A DNA stretch of 64,000 nucleotides from NCBI GenBank assembly GCA_951640195.1, contig OX621176.1:1054001-1118000 (forward strand), in the 5' to 3' direction. The notes under the pieces are model-generated. The model was not told the origin of the DNA. It did not search any database and saw only the letters and a program-made list of their open reading frames with translations. This stretch comes from Porpolomopsis calyptriformis. Lineage: Eukaryota > Basidiomycota > Agaricomycetes > Agaricales > Hygrophoraceae. Position numbers and translations under genes: made by a program. Position 1 is the first letter of the stretch. Each line of letters opens with the position of its first letter. This document shows positions 33,021-44,748 of this stretch, piece after piece.

Positions 33021-36000
33021 TCACAATGATCGTCCCCAATCAATCCAACTCGCCAGTCGCGGCTCAGACGACAACTCCACACACGGCACCATGAGCGCAA
33101 AAATACTTTTGCAAAAATCCACGTATGGCACACACATCTCATCATCTGCTACCAATTCCTGCCCAAAAAAAAACAAAAAAAAAATCAGTAAGGGTGACCG
33201 TAGGACTTGACAGGTGTTACCACCCACCCGCTTCGTCGCCTCCATCATCGAGAACATATTGATGAACAATCCTATACCCATCTGATTTTGGACCGTCAGC
33301 CAAACGTCCCCTTTCTTTTCCCCACGCAGGCTTTCTTCCACGCCCTTAAAGACCTCTGCGAAAAGAAAAAAAAATACTTAGAGACAAAAATATTTCGTTT
33401 TGACCCAACCTTTACCTCTTATAACATCCAGTCGCAAATCCAGAAACCGAGACGCGGAGATCTCGAACTTTTCATTCCCCACTGGATCAGGCACGCACGA
33501 TATGCCCCGCAAGAGCGTATGCCGAAGCCCATCAACCACGAATAACAGCGACGCGTATTCGTGTTCCAATGTTACTCTCGCTGTTACCAGAGACTCAAAA
33601 AATACTTGCATGAAATAACTTGTATGCGTCTGCGGAACAAATCGTCAGTCAGACCCTTAGGCACGGGCGACCAAACATAAACACTTGCCAAGTAGATCTT
33701 CGGATCGTGCCGCAGAAGCATAGACGCAAACCGAACCCCCGCACGTTGACGCCAAGAACGCCGGCTGACGGTCTCCCAGCATTGAGGCCCGAGATTCAAA
33801 AACCGAGACCAATCCTTCCATAAACTGGTTCAGACATCCAACCAAAAAAAAAATCGTCTGTCAGACAATCAACTCACCCGTATATGATTTTGCACCGCGA
33901 CATGGGCACACCCAATCCAACAGTCAATCCACTGATCGGCATCATGGCAGTACTCCCTAAACTTGACTTTGCTCGAAGAATCATTGAAAAACTTGCACAT
34001 CAAACGGTGAATGGCGGGAAAGACATGAACATCCACAACCTAAATCCCACCCCCCCAAAAAAACAAAAAACAAGTCAGCACGACCGACTTCCACGACACA
34101 TGATCACAACAGTACTTTACCCGGCTAACCCGAGCGTCCTTCTCCCTCATCTTTATCACATCTCCAGACAGCGGTTCATCCCCCAGCGCAGCCAACAACT
34201 CAGGATCGTTCAAATCCAGCTCAAGCGCACCATACTCATCCTGGCTTTCCTCGGTTTCACCACTCGGCGCGGGGGTCACGCAGTGCACGTCTGGAAGTGG
34301 AAGCACCGCAGCCCGAGCGTTCAAGAACGTTTGCACCAATCGCCGGATCTCGATCCCCGTCCTCACCATATTCGCGAGGCTCGTCCGGTTAGAAAGTATA
34401 TCAGCAAGCCATGCTGCACCGCCGCCAAATCAACACTCATGAAACCACAAGGTAAATAAAAGAATAGACGCACATTCATCAAGCAAGGCCGGATCAGGGT
34501 ATTCAGCGCTTTCCCGAGTGGGATCCTGCAGTTGAGTTTCGAGTATGAACCGAGCCGAGCCCAATAAAATTTGCACCGAGAACGTCACCCGATCTTTAGC
34601 CATGTTCGCCAGTCGGTCCCCTCCCGTCGCCGCCTCTCCAAACTCCTCCACAAGTACATTCGCCATCTGCGCAAACCACGACGCCACTTCCCCCAACGGA
34701 ACCCGGCGGTGCCGCATGAGTATCCCAAAATACATCGCCCCACGGATGCACGCCACCCGCGTGGTCTCGTCCGCATTCTTAAAGTCAGCGAACCCACGCG
34801 CGTGCCCGAGCCGGAAGTGCACGTTGGACGGCGTCGAGTCCAAATAGACTGTGATCGCCACCGCGCTGATCCGGTTGTACAGCATCGACAGTTCGTGCAC
34901 CGTCGGCGGCTTCGCTTTCGTGAACGGCACCGACCCGACCGGCATCGCGAGCGAAAGTATCTTTTTCAACTTGGGGGTGAGCCCCACCCCGACCCTCCCG
35001 CCAGCGTTGTCCGAATCACCCTTGGCGGCTTGCACGATCAGTTTCAGAAACAACTCAAACGCGGTGTCCCCCGTCTTGTACTGTGACAGCAGTCCAAAAT
35101 CACACTCTCGCATAAAACTCGGAAAATCCGAAGGCTCCCGGCGCAGATTGGCGAACGAACGGCTGCGAAAGATCTCTGCCAACTGATGGAACATGCAAGA
35201 CGCGTGTCCGAGATCCCAACGCCACCGATTCCACAGGATAAAACACCTCGAGACGATGACCCCAATATAAGCATCACGCTGATCGAGCACGCGCTCCGAA
35301 CACGCGTGGTCCTTCTCAAGTTCGGCTCCCAGTCGGATTTGAGTGAGTGCGACGGTGACCAGCTCCCACGCGGCGCCAATACGGCAAGTCGACGTTACCA
35401 TCCCGTGAACCGAAAACTGAGTGAGCGCACAGAGACTGAATATCGCCCGCCAGATCGCCTCGCTTGGTTCTAATCCCGGTTGCTGCACACCCTTGGGCTG
35501 CTGCAGCACCTGTTGGACTACACGCCAGAGCGGATGCACGTGTTCGGCGACGGCGACGCTGGACGAGAAGGAGACTTGGGAGTGATCCAGGAGATGGAAC
35601 AGGCAGATCCACAGTTCAGCCGACCGCTGAGGGGCGGCGAGAGCGTCAAGCCCATCCTCACTCGTCTGGATGGGAACCATAGTCTTCTGCAATCCGTATT
35701 CGAGAAGCCGCTGTAAGGCTTGCACTATACACTGGACCAGAACCTCCGTGTCTGCAGCTGGTAGATCGGCCTCCCTCGGGAACGTGTAAGCCAAACGAGC
35801 GGACAGCTCGATAGTGAACCAATAGATCGTGAACACGACGTCTTCCAGATAGTCTTCTCGCTCTTCGATGCGCGTGATCAACCGGAGGACCTGCTCGCGA
35901 ACCGCCGTTTGCAAAAGGAGTATGTGTTCAGGATCGGCCTTGGTGGGCAGCCAAGAAACCATTTGACAAGCAATATGCATGACGTTCTCCCATCGCTTCA

Positions 36001-38188
36001 GATCTTCAGCGTGATTGTCAGCGGGAGAGGAAGCAAACTCCAGTAAACGATCGCAGATCAATGCCAGCGAAACCGAAAATTGCGGAATCGACATCTCACA
36101 GGAGAGCTCGAGGCCGTATGCAGCGTACGAAAACGGTGGGATGACGTTCGACGCGTCGGAAAGGACCGTCACGAGTTCGTACAGCCACCCCTTGCCAAGA
36201 TATGTATCGACACGGAACGCGATCCCAGAAGGTAGGAAAGGGATATCGAAATCGGGCTTGATCTCGCAGTATTGAGCAGGGAGATGTGACGGTCCGGAGT
36301 GAACAGCGTCGGCTTCTGCATTCACCATATAAGCATCTAGTGGGCCAGAAAACATACTGCTATTTGAAAACCGAGATTTTGGTGTGGAGTGATCGTCACT
36401 TGGGCGAACAGGCAAGGGGGCGAGTGCCTTGCGGAATCCTTCATCTCCCACATTGACGGTGAGAGTAGCCTTTTTTCTCCGCCCGGTTGAAATACGTGTC
36501 CCTTTGGAGGGGAAAACATGAAGGTGTGCTTGTGAACGAACGCGCTTCTTTTTCCTCTCCTGTGGTTTTGGGTCCTCTATGATCTGCACATCCCCCGTGT
36601 CGAACGTTACGTCAGGCGGCGAGGAACGTCGGCGAATGTGACCATCACGATTGCCGGATGAACGTCGCCTTGCCTTTGCGTGTTCGAAGGGCAGCAAAGT
36701 TTGTCTTCCTGCCAAGACTTTTTCTGCCCCTCCCGTCACGACCTGCAGGCGTGGGCGCCATCGGGCCTTTGACTTTGCGGGTTTTCTTCTTACTCGATTT
36801 GGGTTTGCACCGACCGTCCTCGTCCGGGTTAACATCCAATCGATCAGATCTTCCCTTGGCAGCGAACTGCGATGGCGGGTATATCTGGGAACTGGTTCCT
36901 GCTCCAGCCAGGCACTGATTTCAGTATCACCTACATCGTCATCACCAGAACTCGTGCCCTCTTCCTCGCTAGATGAGATCAAGATAGGAACAGTATTGAC
37001 AGACTTGCGACGGGAGATACGTCCGACGACAGGTGACGTAACGTCCGCTGTGCCTTCAGAGGATGGGGGGCCAGCAAGTTCAAACAGGCTATCGGAGAGC
37101 TCGTCTGAGCTTTCCGAGTCTCCCTTGATGTCACGTCTGGTGCTTGGCGAGTAGAGCGCTTTCCGGACTCGAGTTTCGCCAGGTTGAAGGGGTGCGTCCT
37201 CGTCATCGCTGTGACGGTTTACAGGAGCTGCCCGCTTGGGCTGAGTTGACAACCCTCCTTTGAGATACTTATTAATCATAACGGCTGGCCAAACTTTTCT
37301 CAGCTCCCGGAGACCTTTGATGTCCTGTTCGGATGAGGAAGTTGAATGAGAGTCTGGTTCGGTCTCATCGTCTCCGTCCTGGTCTGTGTCCTCGGCAACG
37401 GCGCGTCCAAACCTCACCCTTCTCTTTGGGCTCTGTGTTTGGGAATCCAATTGTTGATCATCCGCCAAGTCCATATGCTCACTAGGAGGGCGTGGGGGAG
37501 AACCCAATGGTGCTTCCTCAGCTTGACTTTGCTCGACCATTTCAATGTCAAAACCTTGCAGTGGATCCTCTTCCAGTTTCACATCCTGTCCGAGACTTTC
37601 TGCCAGGGTCTCCGCCATTTCTACATCGCTAACGGCGTCTCCCTGTGTTGGAGTCACCTCCTCTTCGGCGCCGTCCTCACTAGGGACTGTTCCAAAATGA
37701 GTCCACACCCCTTGACTAAGGATTCTCCTGTTCACAGGATCCAAACGCACGCCCTCCCGATCCTGCGCTCTGTGCACATCCTCACTAAGGGCACGCGCAA
37801 AACCACCACGATTCCTCCGTTTCCATGGATAAATAAACGCGGCGTCGTCCTCTTCGCCCAGTTCCACGTCCAGTTCCACGCCCTCGCTAGCAGCGCGTTT
37901 CGGCCTGTCGGCCCTCTTTTTTGGGCTGAGGACGCGTACGATCGCGTCTGGATGAGATCGCATCTGTTGTTGATAAAGTAGCTTGTCGTAGGCATACGGG
38001 TTGAGTTGTTTCGCGTTTCTGGCGCGAAGTGAGTAGCGCGTAAACTGAATAGGTAGTGGTGGTGGTGGTGGCTGTGGTGTATGGAGCACACGGGACGGGG
38101 GTGGTGAAGAGAGGGAGGAAAGAGGGGACAGGGATCTGTAGAGAACATGAGGGGTTTCCTCGAGATCGTGCGCGACGTCGAGCTCCAT
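33021..38188 (-). CDS. mus7: Mus7/MMS22-family replication-repair protein
   Basis: The first exon (38188-34470) codes about 1240 residues. Several small exons follow to a stop at 33021; the joins I can see are at 34470 (GC then GTCTAT), near 34370 and near 34297. Later ones are approximate. The N-terminus has YSLRARNAKQLNPYAYDKLLY, typical of the Mus7/MMS22 family; residues 90-650 are acidic/disordered; the rest is helical repeats, ending ELVADDEMCVPYVDFC...WIDWGRSL. In yeasts MMS22 acts with the Rtt101-Mms1 cullin ligase to protect stalled forks. Two further conserved-looking exons are W..FLNLGPQCWETVSRRSWRQ (about 33690-33800) and DLNDPELLAALGDEPLSGD (about 34140-34200). It lies 92 bp downstream of UBC13 on the same strand. 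A broken copy is at 26395-27307. Confidence 0.82.
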
Positions 38189-38280
38189 GTGAGTGTGATG
38201 GTTTGTTTGTTGCTAAATCTATTTTATTTTATTTTATTTATTGCAGAGCGAGCTATTGGGTTGAAAGCCCCAGTTCCGTA

Positions 38281-38991
38281 CTAACCAGAAGCATACTTCT
38301 CGGTCCATTCTCGACTCACTCTCTGCGCGTCCTTCTCGTTCTCTTTGTAATGCTTGGCGACGTCGGTGGCCAATGGATCGTCGGGGTTGGGCGCACTGAG
38401 CAGGGCTTGGATGGATAAAAGGACCGTCCGGATTTGCAACGCGGGAGACCACTTGTCTGCACGCGAGTGAACATCACTCTCTGTGAAAACGGAAGGCGCA
38501 CCTTTCAATATATCTAAACAGATCCTGCCCAATTTATCTAAGCCGTTCGAGGTGAACATAACCAAGCGCACACAGCTAGCGATGGGACAGACCGATGTTG
38601 GGATGGTATATCTTTGTCAAAAATCTCACTTTGGGGGGACTCATAGGGTACTCCTCGGGCAAGAAGAGCTCCAGATGGAAGACGCCCTCTGAAACCGGCT
38701 GATTGAGTGACCGAGGCATGAGCAGGAACGAGAGAGAGACACACGCTGAAATGGGCTACCGTCAGGGCCTTGGATGGTCACATCGAAGTAGCGTAGATTG
38801 TCGTCGTGTGGTGATGCGGTGATACCTGGTGCAGGATCTGCGACGAGGCGCTCAGTTTCCTGTGGAGATAATGAGACGGTTGAGTGCATTTTATCCCCCG
38901 CGACGTACTTTGATGATGCGCTGCGATGAGATGAGCGATGAACGCCGATGAACGGGGAGAACCGTCGTCCACTCACCTTGGGTAGAGACAT
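38281..38991 (-). CDS. ubc13: Ubiquitin-conjugating enzyme E2, UBC13 type
   Basis: Six exons, 38991-38977, 38920-38909, 38859-38745, 38688-38593, 38537-38502 and 38456-38281, give 149 residues, all introns GT-AG and in phase. Exons 1 and 2 are only 15 and 12 bp. The sequence is that of UBC13/UBE2[78 protein letters not shown] with the catalytic Cys, and [20 protein letters not shown]. With an Mms2 partner it builds K63 ubiquitin chains for error-free bypass of DNA damage. It ends close to Mus7 and its start lies 48 bp from the elongin C start, so the two probably share a promoter. Confidence 0.95.
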
Positions 38992-39039
38992 CAGTGTGAT
39001 GGATAACGTGACGTTGCTAACCTTTGTCAGAGACCCCGC

Positions 39040-39640
39040 ATGGAGGCCGATGAGGTTCGCATTCGTCCGTTCAGGCTGTTTTTCGTGGTGCTCACACTCC
39101 TTTCAGAATGGCGACAACGACGACTGGGTCCGGGTCACCAGCAACGACGGTTATTCGTTCATGCTGAAACGGAAAGCCGCCCACACGAGCGGTACACTCA
39201 GAAACATGTTAGACGCGGAAAGTGCGTGCCCACCACGCTTAACGCCACTCTCACTCACCCCCCCCCCACCCTCACAGGCAGCTTCGCCGAGGCTCTATCC
39301 CACACCTGTCCCATTTTAGAACGGTGAGTTTCCGCGTCAGCCCCGGTTCAACCGCTCATCCTCTCAAAGCGCCGCCGTGGCTCAAGCGTTGTGCGAATAC
39401 ATGGTATTCCGCTCAGCTTACGAAAACGTCGGACCCAAAGAGTACATCCCCATTCAAGAATTCTTGGAGCGCATCCCGCCAGAGATCGCTCTAGAGCTGT
39501 CAGTCCTCCCCATCCTGCCCCTAGAACTTCATGTTGACTCTCTGGACGCGTAGCCTCCTCTCCGCTGACTACCTCGAAGGTGAGCGACCGAAACGTGTCA
39601 TCATCACCCCCTTCGTCTGACATCCTCGCGTCTAGTTTGA
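39040..39640 (+). CDS. elc1: Elongin C (Skp1/BTB fold)
   Basis: Six exons, 39040-39054, 39107-39221, 39278-39323, 39370-39498, 39554-39579 and 39636-39640, give 111 residues, the length of elongin C. Landmarks: [55 protein letters not shown] and [17 protein letters not shown]. Elongin C is a BTB-fold adaptor that links substrate receptors (BC-box proteins) to cullin ubiquitin ligases and takes part in removal of stalled RNA polymerase II. The first donor (GAG/GTTCGC) is weak, and an ATG at 38999 is an alternative start. If the last tiny exon is not used, the frame ends about ten residues later in the intron. Confidence 0.88.
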
Positions 39641-39799
39641 CGCGCACCACAGTCAGTTGACTCCCCCCCTCGGTCTGATCCGAGTCCGTTCGTAACCACG
39701 ATGTATACATTACTTTTTGCCTCGACGATGGCCCTGAGATAGATAATTCAGAGTATTTCCTATTGTCGTAGTCAGCGGCACATGTTAGCACAGAAGCGC

Positions 39800-42267
39800 C
39801 CAGCCTTTGCCTCATGTCCCCGTTCCGCCACACCATACCCTCCCTTTGATTCCTCCTCATCACAACCTTCCAGTTTATGCAGTCGCCCCGTCTCCAACAC
39901 CCAGACGATCCCGTCCTTCCCGGTGGCTTGCCAAATTTACCCCGCCACCTCCCCTCCAACCTGCGAGAACGGCAGGTGCACGATGTCAGTCTCCCAACAT
40001 CTCACCACCATCTCTTTTGATCAGACCTCCAGGTCCCGGAGCCTTTTTACTCCAAACCCTCCGATGAGGACTTCTTCGTGGAGGACCCCCATAGCGGCGA
40101 GCAGAGACCGAACGCGAGTTTCTTGAAACAGCACTTTTTCAACGAGGGTCGCCTAAGGGAGGACCATGCCCTCTTCATTCTCGACAAAGCCACCGAGCTA
40201 CTCTCCCGGGAACCCAACATGGTCGACGTCAAAAGCCCCGTCACAAGTCCGTCTCTCTCTCTCTCTCTTACCTTCCTAATCTATTTCATCCAGTATGTGG
40301 AGACATACACGGCCAATACGTGAGTGCAATAAATCCCTCGGCACGGCAACCACCCTCTAGCAGCGCGCACTAATGTCCGCCTATCTTTGAGTGTACAGTA
40401 CGACTTGATGAAACTCTTTGAAATAGGCGGCAACCTGATCGACAACTCGTATTTATTTCTCGGCGACTACGTCGACCGGGGCTGTTTCGGAATCGAAGCA
40501 AGTCGCCCACTCTGCCCTTTTTCTCCTCTTCCTGACCTTCTCTCACCAGTGTCTGCTGTACTTGTATACCCTTAAGCTTTGGTACCCGAACAAATTCGCC
40601 CTCTTAAGAGGAAACCACGAATGTCGGCACTTGACTGAATATTTTACCTTTAAACGCGAATGTGACCATTTTCTCACACACTCTTTCTCCACCCCCCATC
40701 TCACCCTCTCTCACAGGTCTGCACAAGTACACACCTCGCGTATACGACGCATGCATCAAATCCTTCTGCGCCTTGCCCATCGCCGCCCTCGTCGACGGTC
40801 GCTTCTTTTGCGTGCACGGTGGCATCTCGCCCGAGCTCGAAGTCATCGATGATCTGGACCGCGTAAATACCTTCTCTTTCCCTTGTCCCCTCCTAATTAA
40901 AATTTATTTACTCCAGATGAATCGATTTCAAGAACCCGGTTCTCACGGGCTTTTATGTGATCTCCTTTGGGCTGATCCCATCGTCAACTTCGGACATGAG
41001 GAAGAACATACCATCCACGGACCAGGCCTAATTCCCGGTACCACATTCGTTCATAATTCCACAAGGGGATGTTCTTTCTTTTTCACGTACGCCTTCACCT
41101 TTTCGCCAAGAAACCTAGACCGTCCCTTCTGATAACGTTGTAGATACGAGGCTGCATGCAAATTTCTCGCTCGCAATAAGTTGTTGGGTATCATACGTGG
41201 ACATGAAGCCCAGGATGCCGGGTATGTTTTCCTCCTTCCTTCCTTCTCTCCGCTTACCAGATAATCAGTTACACGATGCACCGAAAGACGCCGACTAAAA
41301 AGTTCCCTTCCGTAATTACCATATTCTCCGCCCCCAACTACCTCGACGTCTATCACAATCGCGGAGCCGTCATCAAGTACGCAAATAAGAATATCACCAT
41401 TCGGCAGTACAACTCGAGCACGCATCCATACTGGCTCCCAAACTTTATGGACGCCTTCACGTGGAGCCTGCCCTTTGTCGGCGCGAAAAGTGAGTTTTCT
41501 CTCCCCCGCCTTCTTCGTTACTAAAGAGCGAGCGTAATAGTCACCGAGATGCTGCTGGCTATTCTTAGCATCTGCAGCAAAGAGGAATTGATCGGCGAGA
41601 CTTGGGCCGACGAGGAAGAAGCCGACGACACCCGCACTGTTGTCGAACAGCCACTCACGCCGAGTGAGATTTCCCAACGGAGGGCACGCATCAAGAGCAA
41701 GATTCTGGCTGTCGGGAAGATGCAAAAGGTGTTCCAACTCCTCCGGTGCGATAATGACCATTCTCTTCAAATGACGTGCCACGCTCATTTCGTTTTTTTT
41801 TTTTTTTTTAGAGAAGAGGCAGAAAACGCAACCGAGTTTGCTACCAATATACCTCCAGAAGAACCCAGTGTGGGACTTCGATTAGGTCCCAACGCGCTTG
41901 GTGTGCAAGGCAATCAAGTCCGGCGAAATATTCGCAGTTTCGACGAAGCGTGAGTTGACCCCCGAAGATACAGTTTTTTCCTTCTTCTCAAAAAAAAAAT
42001 TGCGCACTATCTAGTCGCAGATTCGATATCGAAAACGAACGTCTGCCAGACTTTGACCCCTCGGTCTCGACCGGGATTTTCCCTGCGCCGAGCATGCGCG
42101 TGCGCGGGGGCGATATGGAGAACATGGAGATGCTGATCAAGAGGACGTTGGAGGAGGAGGAGGACGAGGACGGCCAGGGGTATGTGGATAAGATTGCGGA
42201 GAAGATAGCGATGGCGCAGATCCCTCAGGGGCGACCGAGACCGTTGAAGAGATTTGAGACGGCTTGA
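39800..42267 (+). CDS. cna1: Calcineurin A, catalytic subunit of Ca2+/calmodulin phosphatase 2B
   Basis: A multi-exon PP2B catalytic subunit; the first exon and start codon are unresolved (before about 40020). Landmarks in order: [107 protein letters not shown], the calcineurin-B-binding helix [14 protein letters not shown], the calmodulin-binding segment [18 protein letters not shown] and the autoinhibitory segment [19 protein letters not shown]. All metal ligands of the PPP family are present. The intron at 40498 starts GCAAGT (a GC-AG intron). Calcineurin drives Crz1-type transcription, stress tolerance and hyphal growth. The stop is TGA 42265-42267. Confidence 0.92.
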
Positions 42268-42758
42268 TTGGGGGAGGGGGGAGGGGTCGGTGGAAGATAA
42301 AATGTCATCGGAGAGGGGGTGGTTATTTATGTAATATCAAGAGAGGTGTACGTGTATGAAGATGAGGGCGATGGGAGGCAGGGCAGGTTTTTTTCCTCCA
42401 CGTTCTGTCCTGTTGGGCGACCATTTTCAGAAGGTATTTTTTCTTTGGTGTCGAAGAGGGTTGGTCTTGGAAACAAAGGATTGATTATATGCATAATTTC
42501 GACAGGTAACTGGTAAAATAAAAATTTAACGATGATAGTTTCGTGGCATGTTCGCGAGCGTGTAATTGAGAGTTAGATGCGGCCGCGAATAGCTTGACGG
42601 GAAGGTCGATGATCAAGGTGCAGTCAATAGCAACGGCGGTCCGGGTCTTTATTAAAAAGGAGCAAAGTGTCCTAGAGGTGTGGAAGGAAAGGCAGGGCGG
42701 CTGATGGGTAGGTCCCGACAACATTTCAAAGATGGAGGAACGTCTTGCTGGCGTGAGT
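42268..42758. other. Intergenic, calcineurin 3' side
   Basis: G-rich then A/T-rich spacer between calcineurin A and repeat R1. No gene supported. Confidence 0.5.
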
Positions 42759-43440
42759 CCCGACAAGCGGATAATTCAAACGAACCGAATGTTGTATGAC
42801 GGATAGTGACCAGGCTAGTCTCGACGTAGCGTATCCACTGGTGGTCGGAACGTGAAAAGCTTACGCTTGGTCTTTATATGATTCTATATAGCTAGCCAAC
42901 TTGTTCGACATCTGGGGAAGGAAAGTTCTTGAACTTTCCTTCGGCGGATGTTGAACAAGTTACCAACACAGAACGCGACGAGACCCAGACTCTCTCCTTT
43001 GAAGGTCTTGCCACCAGGGTTGCGGATGAGTGATCGAACGGGAACTGTGCGTGCAGCGATTTCTGCTGATGCTACCATACGCAATCACAGCTCTGGCAAC
43101 AAGACCAGTGCGTGAAGAGCAGAAGGGATGAGCTACTATTTGTTCCGTGTGGACAGCTTGATCGCGGTGAGACGATGGATGGGGAGATAGCCTGTAGCCA
43201 CGAACAGCAACACATTGATCAGAGTGATCTTATATCCTCGAAGACAAAGCCTTCGTGAACGGTGAAATAATCTATCGCCTTGGTATTAGGGCAGTGCAGA
43301 CAAATAGGAGAGGACTTGGATAGATGACATCGCCTCGGTGAATTTGTCCTCGCGAGTTGTATAATGTTGAGCGATAGAGATGGACCCAGCCGCTGGTGAG
43401 CATGAGATTCAGTCGAATGATGGACGTGATGGAATGCGGA
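42759..43440 (+). repeat. Dispersed repeat R1, left copy
   Basis: The first 410 bases are almost identical to 45167-45578, and weaker similarity continues to 45747 with deletions in the right copy. It contains a long hairpin (42898-42961). On the minus strand an open frame (SAEIAARTVPVRSLIRNPGG...) is present in both copies but lacks an identifiable family, so this may be a relic of a gene or a non-autonomous element. Ends are sharp: CCCGACAAGCGG at the left in both copies. Confidence 0.85.
42898..42961. other. Long hairpin inside R1 (left copy)
   Basis: Arms of 31 bases (42898-42928 and 42931-42961) pair with four mismatches around a TT loop; the inner 11 bases (AAGGAAAGTTC) are perfect. 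The right copy has the same hairpin at 45308-45371 with AA as the loop. Confidence 0.8.
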
Positions 43441-43444
43441 CCGT

Positions 43445-43640
43445 ATGGTTGAAACGATTGTTATCCCCTTCGTTACGCGGGACAATCTTCAAGGAATGCT
43501 CAAACACGACCTTGTGAATGACAGAAATGCGCATGTCCAGATCCTTGGGAGTTCAGAATCAATAAATGAGATGATGGTCGATAAAAATGATACCTCCGCT
43601 CGACGGCAGTTGAAATCGCTCACTTCGACCGCTGCAAGCC
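43445..43640 (-). pseudogene. Relic of a microexon secreted-protein gene (repeat R3, left copy)
   Basis: Read on the minus strand this matches 46060-46265 read on the plus strand. Both contain a shortened version of family exon 3 (GATTCTGAACTC...AAGGATCTGGACATGCGC) and the next acceptor-like CTGTCATTCACAAG, so they are scraps of the secreted-protein family caught in an inverted repeat. Confidence 0.65.
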
Positions 43641-43765
43641 AACCAACGGAGTAGGTAGCAGCATCCAGTCAGATTTCTACCGCTAGATCTCAACCATCCG
43701 GTCGTGAGTTTGAAAGCAGAATTTGACTGATCCCTCGCAGGATTCTTGACCTTGTGCAGGCTTGC
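43615..43765 (+). repeat. Inverted repeat R2, left copy
   Basis: About 150 bases whose reverse complement recurs at 45745-45895 with few changes (for example CTACTCCGTTGGTTGGCTTG read on the minus strand). It lies directly upstream of gene A. Confidence 0.85.
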
Positions 43766-43801
43766 CCGACGATCACTTCACGTGAGAGGTGCCTCGCACC
43801 C

Positions 43802-43809
43802 TATAAATG
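43802..43809 (+). promoter_or_regulatory. TATA box of secreted-protein gene A
   Basis: TATAAATG, 133 bases before the ATG, followed by GAGCTGGTCTCCCC (about 43842), a motif shared by all family promoters. Confidence 0.7.
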
Positions 43810-43934
43810 ATCACCGATATTGGCATTCCCAATTTTCTAGAGCTGGTCTCCCCATTTTAACAAACACCTCAGTCAGTACCCCTCCTGCTCATATCAGGCT
43901 GTCACACCATTCCTGGTCCCCAGATCGAATCACC

Positions 43935-44538
43935 ATGCGCTTCTCCCGTTACCTAGTAGCCACCGCCGCCGCCGTCTTTGCCACCACAGCAATCGCCATG
44001 CCCATGGTGTGTGAAATCACCGTTTCTCTCTGTCCATTTCTATCTCAATTCCCTGTCTCTGCAGCCTGACGATTTTTCCTATGATCTGTCGGCCCGTGTG
44101 AGTCACCCGTTCTGAGAGTCGAACGACCCTCGAACCCCGCCATTTACGCCGTTCACAGGAAGATTATGATTCTCCATTCCTCCCAAGGTCTTACGAGGAT
44201 CTGGACATCCGCGTGCGTCGCCCCCTCCACGCTTAATCCTCTCCACGCAACTGACCATTTCTGTCATTCACAGGACGACATTGGAAGGGAAGTGTACCAC
44301 CCGAGGGATTACCAAGTCCTCGAAGCCCGCGTACGTCGTGTTCGGCTTGAATCTCGTTTTCGTAGAATTGACCATTTCCCTCCGCCCACAGATGGGACCC
44401 ACCGAGTTGGCTTTGCAACCCTATTTGGCCGAGCTCCCGAGTCTAGTAGAGGGGATGATAAAGGGTAGAAAAGCGAGGAAAGAGCTCCCCTGCTGCCCCT
44501 CCAGGGAGCAGTGTAAATATTGTTCTGCTGGACCTTGA
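43935..44538 (+). CDS. Microexon small secreted protein A
   Basis: Five exons, all phase 0: 43935-44006 (72 bp), 44065-44097 (33), 44159-44212 (54), 44274-44330 (57) and 44392-44538, giving 120 residues. Exon 1 is a signal peptide, MRFSRYLVATAAAVFATTAI, ending AMPM. The microexons code PDDFSYDLSAR, EDYDSPFLPRSYEDLDIR and DDIGREVYHPRDYQVLEAR. The last exon is unique to this copy: a helical, mostly acidic start (LAELPSLVEGMIKG), a basic RKARK site, then a four-Cys tail (CCPSREQCKYC). No family outside this window is known to me. It is the most diverged of the intact members. Confidence 0.8.
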
Positions 44539-44740
44539 GAATTTGACAGCGATCGATATGGAAACCCTTGCAGAAAGCTGGGCGCGTTCGTCTCTCAAAC
44601 AGTCATCCATGTGAAAAACCAGCGCAGCGGAGACATGAAATCATAACGCCAGCCGTTGGCAATGTCATGCCAACCCTTTTCGCAAGAATGCAAACCTTCA
44701 GGTTGACAAGCATCGTGTCATGTCTCGCATGCCCTTACCG

Positions 44741-44748
44741 TATAAATA
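44741..44748 (+). promoter_or_regulatory. TATA box of secreted-protein gene B
   Basis: TATAAATA, 116 bases before the ATG; the following CGCTGAAATTTGG and CAGAGCTGGTCTCCC are shared with copies C, D and F. Confidence 0.7.

Noticed and set aside
35316..35612. Short frames on both strands within Mus7
   Set aside because: All lie inside the long Mus7 exon and lack independent support.
39348..39959. A 203-residue minus-strand open frame over elongin C
   Set aside because: It overlaps four elongin C exons and their splice sites and has no family signal.
43020..43162. R1 minus-strand frame with IRNPGG, considered as a carbonic anhydrase fragment
   Set aside because: Beta-carbonic anhydrases have an IRNAGG segment, but here the Cys/Asp/Arg motif that should precede it is absent and the flanks do not fit. 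No family is assigned.
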